A stretch of DNA of 64,000 nucleotides from Acidobacteriota bacterium (lineage in GTDB: Bacteria; Acidobacteriota; Terriglobia; Acidiferrales; UBA7541): NCBI GenBank assembly GCA_003225295.1, contig QHYZ01000059.1, positions 1 to 64,000 on the forward strand, in the 5' to 3' direction. Under the pieces are notes generated by a model. It had not been told where the DNA came from. It searched no databases and saw only the letters and a list, made by a program, of their open reading frames with translations. Made by a program: the position numbers and the translations under genes. Shown piece by piece: positions 58,913-64,000 of the stretch (position 1 is its first letter; each line of letters starts with the position of its first letter).

Positions 58913-59197
58913 TCAGTTCGAGACCGTGGAAAATAAGCCGGAGCGACTCGCCCGGGGCAGTGGCCTCCCTTCGCGGTGGTCCCACTTTATCTGATCGAAC
59001 TGCGTCCACATGTCACCGTTGCGGTCATAGAGCTGCAGTACATTAGGGAGCCACGAGCTCAGATTCTCGCTGAGCCATAACTCCCGGTAGATCCCGCGCA
59101 ACCTCGTGGTGTAGTCGCGCAAGTCGATCAAGGGTCCGTTTATACCCTGTATTTGGAACAATTGCGCATCTATTTCGGAGGGGGCGCGGTTTTCTCT
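58913..59197 (-). pseudogene. Remnant of a glycosidase C-terminus (hexosaminidase-like)
   Basis: The minus-strand frame has no good start; a stop lies just upstream at 59198-59200. It reads LRGIYRELWLSENLSSWLPN, VLQLYDRNGDMWTQFDQIKW and GRPLPRASRSGLF. That pattern resembles the extreme C-terminus of exported beta-N-acetylhexosaminidase-like proteins (IYRELWLxENRPYWLxNVLxRYD ... LP). About 90 codons survive; the catalytic domain is gone. Confidence 0.5.
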
Positions 59198-59353
59198 TTA
59201 GCCAGGATTCCCGAGTAGCGCCGGGAAATTTCGGGCAAATTACTGGCAACGCATTCCGAGAGCAGCAAGCTTCAACGAGGCCAACTCAAAGTATTTCAGG
59301 GGAAATTGAAAGATTGGCCTCGGAAGTCGATTTCCGATAATGCGCTGCAATCA

Positions 59354-59380
59354 GGACTTAAGCTAAGTCCGTGATATAAA
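59354..59380 (+). promoter_or_regulatory. Palindrome and -10 box before the ABC exporter genes
   Basis: GGACTTA-AGC-TAAGTCC (59354-59370) is a perfect 7-bp inverted repeat, followed after 4 bases by TATAAA (59375-59380, 5 of 6). No good -35 is seen, so the site may be an activator or repressor operator within the promoter. Confidence 0.45.
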
Positions 59381-59432
59381 CTTTCGGTCCGGCTCAGTGC
59401 ATCTTAGTGTATCCACGATCCTGCAAACTATC

Positions 59433-60350
59433 ATGCGTCCAGTCATTCAAGTTTCGGGAGTCCGCAAGACCTACGGCAAAACGGTGGCTGTCGACGAGGT
59501 GTCGTTCGAGGTAAACGAAGGTGAGATTTTCGGTTTAATCGGGCCCAACGGCGCGGGAAAAACCACCACGATGGAGTGCATCGAGGGTCTGCGCACGCCC
59601 GACCAGGGCACCATCTCGGTCTTAGGTCTTGATCCCTTTCGTCACGTCTACAAGCTGCAGGACCGCATCGGGGTTCAGCTCCAGCAGGCGCAGTTGCAGA
59701 AGCGGATAAAAGTGTGGGAGGCGCTAGACCTGTGGGCTTTGCTTTACCAGAAGAAAGCGATCGACGGCGAACACTTACTCGAACAACTCGGTCTCGCCGA
59801 TAAGCGGGGCGCCTGGTTCATGAACCTCTCCGGAGGCCAGAAGCAGCGTCTGTTTATCGCCCTTGCACTGATCAACGATCCGGAGGTGGTGTTTCTGGAC
59901 GAGCTGACCACCGGGCTGGACCCGCAGTCCCGGCGGGCAATCTGGGATCTCGTGCGCGGCATCCGCGCCCGCGGCAAGACAGTCTTTTTGACCACTCATC
60001 TTATGGAAGAGGCCGAACGGTTGTGTGACCGGGTAGCAATCATCGAGCACGGACGGATCATCGACATCGACAGGCCGGAGCGGCTCGTCGACCGACACTG
60101 CCCTGAGCGAACCGTGGTTCTCGCCACGGACGACCCCATCGCTGAAGACCGCTTCCGGGCCGTCCCCGGAGTTGAGGCGGTGATCTTGACTGACTTGCGA
60201 TTCACCATTCGCGGTCGAGGCGACGACCTAGTGACCGAGGTGATTCGTTGTCTGTCCGAGAATCGAATCCGGGTCACGGATTTCCGCACGATTCTCCCCA
60301 ACCTTGAGGACGTCTTTCTCAAGCTGACCGGTCACTCGATTCGCGAGTAG
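59433..60350 (+). CDS. ABC transporter ATP-binding protein (ABC-2 exporter)
   Basis: 305 residues from the ATG at 59433, directly before the conserved VIQVSGVRKTYGKTVAVDEV; a GTG at 59397 is the alternative. Walker A is GLIGPNGAGKTTTM, the signature NLSGGQKQRLFIALAL, Walker B VVFLDELTTGLDP and the H-loop LTTHLMEEAERL. A C-terminal domain (about 225-305) has the form found in drug/natural-product and linearmycin-type exporters. The permease gene follows after 8 bases. Substrate unknown; a small molecule is likely from the family. Confidence 0.95.
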   Translation: MRPVIQVSGVRKTYGKTVAVDEVSFEVNEGEIFGLIGPNGAGKTTTMECIEGLRTPDQGTISVLGLDPFRHVYKLQDRIGVQLQQAQLQKRIKVWEALDLWALLYQKKAIDGEHLLEQLGLADKRGAWFMNLSGGQKQRLFIALALINDPEVVFLDELTTGLDPQSRRAIWDLVRGIRARGKTVFLTTHLMEEAERLCDRVAIIEHGRIIDIDRPERLVDRHCPERTVVLATDDPIAEDRFRAVPGVEAVILTDLRFTIRGRGDDLVTEVIRCLSENRIRVTDFRTILPNLEDVFLKLTGHSIRE

Positions 60351-60358
60351 GTTCGATA

Positions 60359-61108
60359 ATGATGCGTGGACTCTGGAAACTGACTTGGATCGAGATCAAG
60401 ATCTTCCTGCGCGAACCGCTTGGCGCATTTGGCACGATCGGTTTCCCTGTTCTGGTTTTCCTCGTGTTGGGCCGTATAGCCGGCCGCAGACTCGCACCAC
60501 CTCCACTCGCTGCCAGCAGTTTTATTCTCGTGAGTCTACCAGTCCTGGCCTCGGTGCTGATCGCCGTCAGCGCTGTGCTTTCGCTGGTCACGATAATCTC
60601 CATTTACCGCGAAGGCGGCATCCTCAAGCGACTACGCGCCACGCCGCTGCGCCCGCAGACGATCCTTACCGCCCACGTGATCGTGAAGCTGATACTCACC
60701 GCGGCCACGCTGGCCCTAATGGTCCTGGCCGGCAAACGCTACTACCCCGTCGACGTTCATGCTCCATTGTTCTCTTTCACGCTCGCGCTGCTAATCAGCA
60801 CTTGGAGCATCCTGTCGATCGGTTTTCTCATCGCCAGCATCGTTCCCACGGCCCGCTTTGCGCAGCCGATCGGCGCCATTATTCTGTACCCCATGATCGC
60901 TGTCTCGGGGCTCTTCGTGCGGGTAGACTCGCTGCCGCCAGTGCTTCACGCGGTGGCGCGAGTGCTGCCGCTGACCTACGCGGTGCCACTACTCCAGGGA
61001 ATCTGGAACGGCGACGCCTGGTCAACCCACGTGGGCGACGTAGCGGCACTGGCCGTGTTGTTTGCCGTTTGCACAGCGCTCTCGGCGAGGGTTTTTCGTT
61101 GGGAGTAG
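60359..61108 (+). CDS. ABC-2 type transporter permease
   Basis: This 249-residue membrane partner of the preceding ATPase has six hydrophobic segments. They include PLGAFGTIGFPVLVFLVLGR, ASSFILVSLPVLASVLIAVS, LISTWSILSIGFLIASIVPT and GAIILYPMIAVSGLFVRVDS. The loop IYREGGILKRLRATPLRPQT is the conserved ABC2_membrane feature, and the end is LAVLFAVCTALSARVFRWE. It overlaps no gene and follows the ATPase after 8 bases; two adjacent ATGs open it. Confidence 0.93.
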   Translation: MMRGLWKLTWIEIKIFLREPLGAFGTIGFPVLVFLVLGRIAGRRLAPPPLAASSFILVSLPVLASVLIAVSAVLSLVTIISIYREGGILKRLRATPLRPQTILTAHVIVKLILTAATLALMVLAGKRYYPVDVHAPLFSFTLALLISTWSILSIGFLIASIVPTARFAQPIGAIILYPMIAVSGLFVRVDSLPPVLHAVARVLPLTYAVPLLQGIWNGDAWSTHVGDVAALAVLFAVCTALSARVFRWE

Positions 61109-61119
61109 CAAGGTTGCTC

Positions 61120-61221
61120 GATGAACAGCATGGAATTCATGAGCCGCTCGACGGCGAAACCCATCGCCAGCCCGATCACCGTTCCCATCCCGACCAGCCT
61201 CCGGTCGACCGTTGGGGTCAT
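61120..61221 (-). pseudogene. Possible remnant of an ADOP/MacB-type permease tail
   Basis: A 34-codon minus-strand stretch reads DRRLVGMGTVIGLAMGFAVE then RLMNSMLF, like the last FtsX transmembrane segment of ADOP proteins (LVGxGxxxGLxGAxxxxRxxxSLLFGV). No further permease sequence flanks it. The short length makes chance similarity possible. Confidence 0.3.
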
Positions 61222-61488
61222 GAAAGCAACTCGAGTCAGAAGTTTTAGGGTTCAGTCCGGTACAGGTTAGGCCAGTTGTCCCGTTCCGGCACAGTTGCCG
61301 ACCTGCGAGCTAAATCATTCAGCCTTCAACCACCTGTATTTCGTTGCTACAACAGGGATTCGAGTTCGTGCCGGCATCTCCGTTGGCCCCTGGCGTGCGC
61401 AGCATTTGGTACCTCCGAGCGCCAACCTGAGATGACTGCAGGGGTACCAATTCCAGCGCGTGGTTCACGATTGCGGGTGAGTTCTCGT
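61222..61488. other. Intergenic region before the hybrid kinase
   Basis: No gene or clear hairpin recognised; the kinase promoter must lie here or upstream. Confidence 0.4.
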
Positions 61489-64000
61489 ATGATGCAGGTG
61501 CAAAAAACGGTCTTAGCAGTTTCTGTCCTCTTAGCCATTCAATTTGCAGCACTCTTCTACTTTGGGAGCCGTCCTCCGGGTCCTTTACTGTCCGACTCGG
61601 TTCAGGTAGTCATCCTAATATTATGTATCGCCGCGTCGTTCAGGGCGGCTCGGCGATCTAGTGCTCTGGGGCGAACATTCTGGCAACTAGCGGTATTTTC
61701 CTTTACATTGATGCTTCTTGCCCAGGTCCTTCAGACTCTAGACGATGTCGTAGGTCTCTCTCCCTTTTGGCAGTGGCTTTCCAGCACGTTGTTTGTGTTC
61801 TGGTATGGGGCCATGAGCATGGCGCTGTTCCTGGATTCAGACTTCGAGCCAGCGCACTTCGACCGACTTAATATCTTCGATTTTATTCAAGCATTTGTGT
61901 TTTGGGCGGCGGTGTCTCTCTATTTTTCCGATATTTCGTCACACTTGCAATCAGCTCCGGAACTCGCCTGGGCCTTGTGGCGGCGTTCACTCATCTATGA
62001 CGCCGTTTTGTCGGGCGCCTTTCTATTGCGCGCGATCTTGGCGGACTCCAATGTTGTTCTTAAGTTGTTCGGAACAATGAGCGCATATTTTTTCTTGGCC
62101 GGCCTCATGGATGCCTATTACACCTACCCGGGCAGGAACCTGCGCTCCGGGAGTTGGTTCGACGTCGTATGGGTGCTCATCAATGTCATACCCCTGATGA
62201 CTGCAACCACGTGGAGCCAGCCTGAAAAATCTGACCGCGCATCCGGGAAATCCGCGGCTCGCAAAGGAATTGTGGCGAAGCAATTATTCGCATTGCTATG
62301 TCCGCTTCTGGTGCTCGGGATGTCCTTGCTTATTATCCGACAGCGCGTCCTCTTGGCTGCGGCGATCATGACCGTTTCTTTTCTTTGTGCCATTGGAAGA
62401 ATGCTGGTGATCCAGAGCAGGCAGAGCAGGGCCGAAATGGAGTTGTTGCAGGCGAAGGAAATCGCGGAGGCCTCTAGCCACTCCAAGAGCGAGTTTCTCG
62501 CCAATATGAGCCATGAAATTCGCACACCGATGAACGGCATCCTCGGTATGACCGACCTTGTTTTGGACACAGAACTAACTGTCGAACAGCGCGATTGCCT
62601 CGGTCTCGTCAAATTCTCAGCCGAGTCACTCCTCACCGTGATTAACGATATTTTGGACTTCTCCAAGGTTGAGGCTGGCAAGCTGGCGCTCGAATCAATC
62701 CCGTTTGATTTGCGCGAGAGTCTCGGCGAAACAATGAAGTCACTCGGTTTTCGCGCGCATCAAAAAGGCCTGGAACTAATTTATGACGTTCGAGCGGACG
62801 TTCCAGAGGCCATCCTTGGAGATCCGGGTAGGATTCGACAGATTCTGATAAATTTGATCGGGAATGCGATCAAGTTCACTGAACGTGGTGAAGTGCTTGT
62901 CACCGTAGTTGAAGAATCCGACGAAGCCGCCATCACCTGCCTGCATTTTACTGTGAAAGACACTGGAATAGGCATCCCCACCGACAAGCAAGTGAAAATC
63001 TTTGAAGCATTCTCCCAGGCCGATGGCTCGATGACCCGAAGATACGGTGGCACTGGGTTGGGACTCACGATCTGCACAAGACTTGTGACCATGATGGGCG
63101 GAGCCATTTGGGTGGAGAGCCAGCTTGACCAAGGCAGTACGTTTCACTTCACACTCCGCTTGGCTGTGCAGGACTCGCCTTCCCTCCGTTCTGATCCCCT
63201 ACAGCCAGAACAGTTGCGTGACCTGCATGCTTTGATTGTGGACGATAACTTCACCAACCGAAGCGTTCTCAACGGGATGCTGACTTGCTGGGGAATGAAG
63301 CCGACCGAGGTCGAAGGTGGCCGAGCTGCGCTTCAGGCGCTCGAAGTCGCAAAAAGCGCCGGTCGTCCCTTTCCCCTTATCCTGTTGGATGGAGAGATGC
63401 CGGAAATGGACGGTTTTACCCTCGCTGAAAGGATACAGAAAGATCCGCATCTGGTCGGCGCCACCATCATGATGCTGACCTCGGCGGGACATCTTGGCGA
63501 CGCGACCCGTTGCCGTGAGCTGGGAATTTCCGCGTACCTTGTAAAACCGATCCGCCAGGGAGAGTTGCTGCAAGCAATATGTAATGTCTTGAATCTTTCG
63601 ACTCACAAGAAAGCTCCATTGGTGACCCGTCATACGCTGCGAGAGGTGCGGAACCGATCGCGAATCCTGTTGGCGGAAGACAACGCGATAAATCAAGCGC
63701 TCGCGGTGCGCCTACTCGAAAAGCGAGGGTACATCGTTTCCGTCGCGGTCAACGGCCGGGAGACACTAGCGGCTTACGATAACAAGAACATTGACCTTGT
63801 GCTTATGGACGTCCAAATGCCTGAGATGGACGGTCTTGAGGCCACTGCGGCAATCCGGCAGAGGGAACGGTCTACGGGTAGGCACACCCCCATCGTAGCC
63901 ATGACTGCACATGCCCTCAAGAGTGATGAGGAGCGCTGCTTGTCAGCAGGGATGGACGCGTACATTTCAAAGCCCATTCGGACAAATGAGCTGTTCGCAA
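61489..64000 (+). CDS. Hybrid sensor histidine kinase with two receiver domains (cut by window end)
   Basis: An open frame from the ATG at 61489 (or 61492) runs off the window; 837 residues are visible. The N-terminal 310 residues hold about eight hydrophobic segments ([38 protein letters not shown]) and no large loop, so the sensor is membrane-embedded. HisKA follows with H342 in [18 protein letters not shown], then HATPase_c ([32 protein letters not shown]), receiver 1 (D634 in [12 protein letters not shown]) and receiver 2 (D774 in [12 protein letters not shown]). A C-terminal Hpt may follow outside. It signals by intramolecular phosphorelay; the cue is unknown. Confidence 0.94.
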   Translation, partial: MMQVQKTVLAVSVLLAIQFAALFYFGSRPPGPLLSDSVQVVILILCIAASFRAARRSSALGRTFWQLAVFSFTLMLLAQVLQTLDDVVGLSPFWQWLSSTLFVFWYGAMSMALFLDSDFEPAHFDRLNIFDFIQAFVFWAAVSLYFSDISSHLQSAPELAWALWRRSLIYDAVLSGAFLLRAILADSNVVLKLFGTMSAYFFLAGLMDAYYTYPGRNLRSGSWFDVVWVLINVIPLMTATTWSQPEKSDRASGKSAARKGIVAKQLFALLCPLLVLGMSLLIIRQRVLLAAAIMTVSFLCAIGRMLVIQSRQSRAEMELLQAKEIAEASSHSKSEFLANMSHEIRTPMNGILGMTDLVLDTELTVEQRDCLGLVKFSAESLLTVINDILDFSKVEAGKLALESIPFDLRESLGETMKSLGFRAHQKGLELIYDVRADVPEAILGDPGRIRQILINLIGNAIKFTERGEVLVTVVEESDEAAITCLHFTVKDTGIGIPTDKQVKIFEAFSQADGSMTRRYGGTGLGLTICTRLVTMMGGAIWVESQLDQGSTFHFTLRLAVQDSPSLRSDPLQPEQLRDLHALIVDDNFTNRSVLNGMLTCWGMKPTEVEGGRAALQALEVAKSAGRPFPLILLDGEMPEMDGFTLAERIQKDPHLVGATIMMLTSAGHLGDATRCRELGISAYLVKPIRQGELLQAICNVLNLSTHKKAPLVTRHTLREVRNRSRILLAEDNAINQALAVRLLEKRGYIVSVAVNGRETLAAYDNKNIDLVLMDVQMPEMDGLEATAAIRQRERSTGRHTPIVAMTAHALKSDEERCLSAGMDAYISKPIRTNELFA

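Noticed and set aside
59043-59249. Second minus-strand frame over the glycosidase remnant
   Set aside because: The hexosaminidase-like signature is in the other frame (58913-59197); this one is unstructured.
61319-61552. Minus-strand frame before the hybrid kinase
   Set aside because: It overlaps the kinase start and has no protein-like pattern.
1-64000. tRNA, rRNA, CRISPR arrays and replication-origin boxes
   Set aside because: I looked for T-loop motifs, regularly spaced repeats and DnaA-box clusters and saw none that held up; a covariance-model scan would be decisive.

Overview
The window looks like part of an Acidobacteriota chromosome. The clues are a tandem array of 'acidobacterial duplicated orphan permeases' (ADOP family), an Oar-type TonB-dependent receptor with a carboxypeptidase-regulatory N-domain, many exported sugar enzymes (several with Tat signals), and GC-rich coding sequence. 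No rRNA, tRNA, CRISPR array or replication origin was recognised. Gene calls rest on reading translated motifs; no database search was possible.

Layout. 1-8732: four consecutive ADOP permeases on the + strand, the first cut by the window edge, joined by 6-bp gggccc spacers and with near-identical 5' ends. 9272-15098: lpdA-lipB-E1alpha-E1beta-E2, a complete 2-oxoacid dehydrogenase operon plus an octanoyltransferase for lipoylation, behind a candidate promoter and a leader hairpin. 15404-16606: receiver-PP2C phosphatase. 16821-19134: a charge-split histone H1-like protein and an MltD-like lytic transglycosylase lipoprotein. 19278-20424: a LACTB-like serine hydrolase broken by two apparent -1 frameshifts. 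20442-22470: a GntR/YtrA-type regulator with an ABC-2 exporter. 22585-23032: a cold-shock gene behind a structured leader. 23254-26154: a trans-sulfuration-family PLP enzyme and a B12-binding radical SAM protein.

26447-28507 is a complete insertion sequence with 34-bp inverted repeats and CTAG target duplications. It landed exactly on the stop codon of an EF-G-like translational GTPase (28508-30649) whose guanine-specificity motif is degenerate and whose leader looks like a structured RNA. 31154-41529 holds envelope and exported genes (coiled-coil membrane protein, outer-membrane barrel, LolA-like protein, YncE/phosphoesterase fusion, esterase, VOC protein, isoaspartyl peptidase), a 66-residue Cys-rich protein and short repeats. 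41589-42181 is greA with its own promoter and a strong intrinsic terminator in its leader, an arrangement like the Escherichia coli greA leader.

42262-54781 is a carbohydrate-use locus. A LacI-type regulator, a PA14-containing GH3 glycosidase, an exported ChbG/YdjC-type deacetylase and an Ig-like membrane protein lie on the minus strand. Divergently placed are a TonB receptor, two sugar isomerase/epimerase-like TIM barrels (one Tat-exported) and a Tat-exported Gfo/Idh/MocA oxidoreductase. Two palindromes lie in the divergent promoter region. The likely logic, which is inference, is uptake and oxidation-linked breakdown of a plant or microbial glycan. 54918-64000 carries an ICL/PEPM-family enzyme with a Tat-lipoprotein NIPSNAP protein next to a divergent ArsR regulator, an SDR, a PilZ protein, a glycosidase remnant, a second ABC-2 exporter, and a hybrid histidine kinase that runs off the window end.
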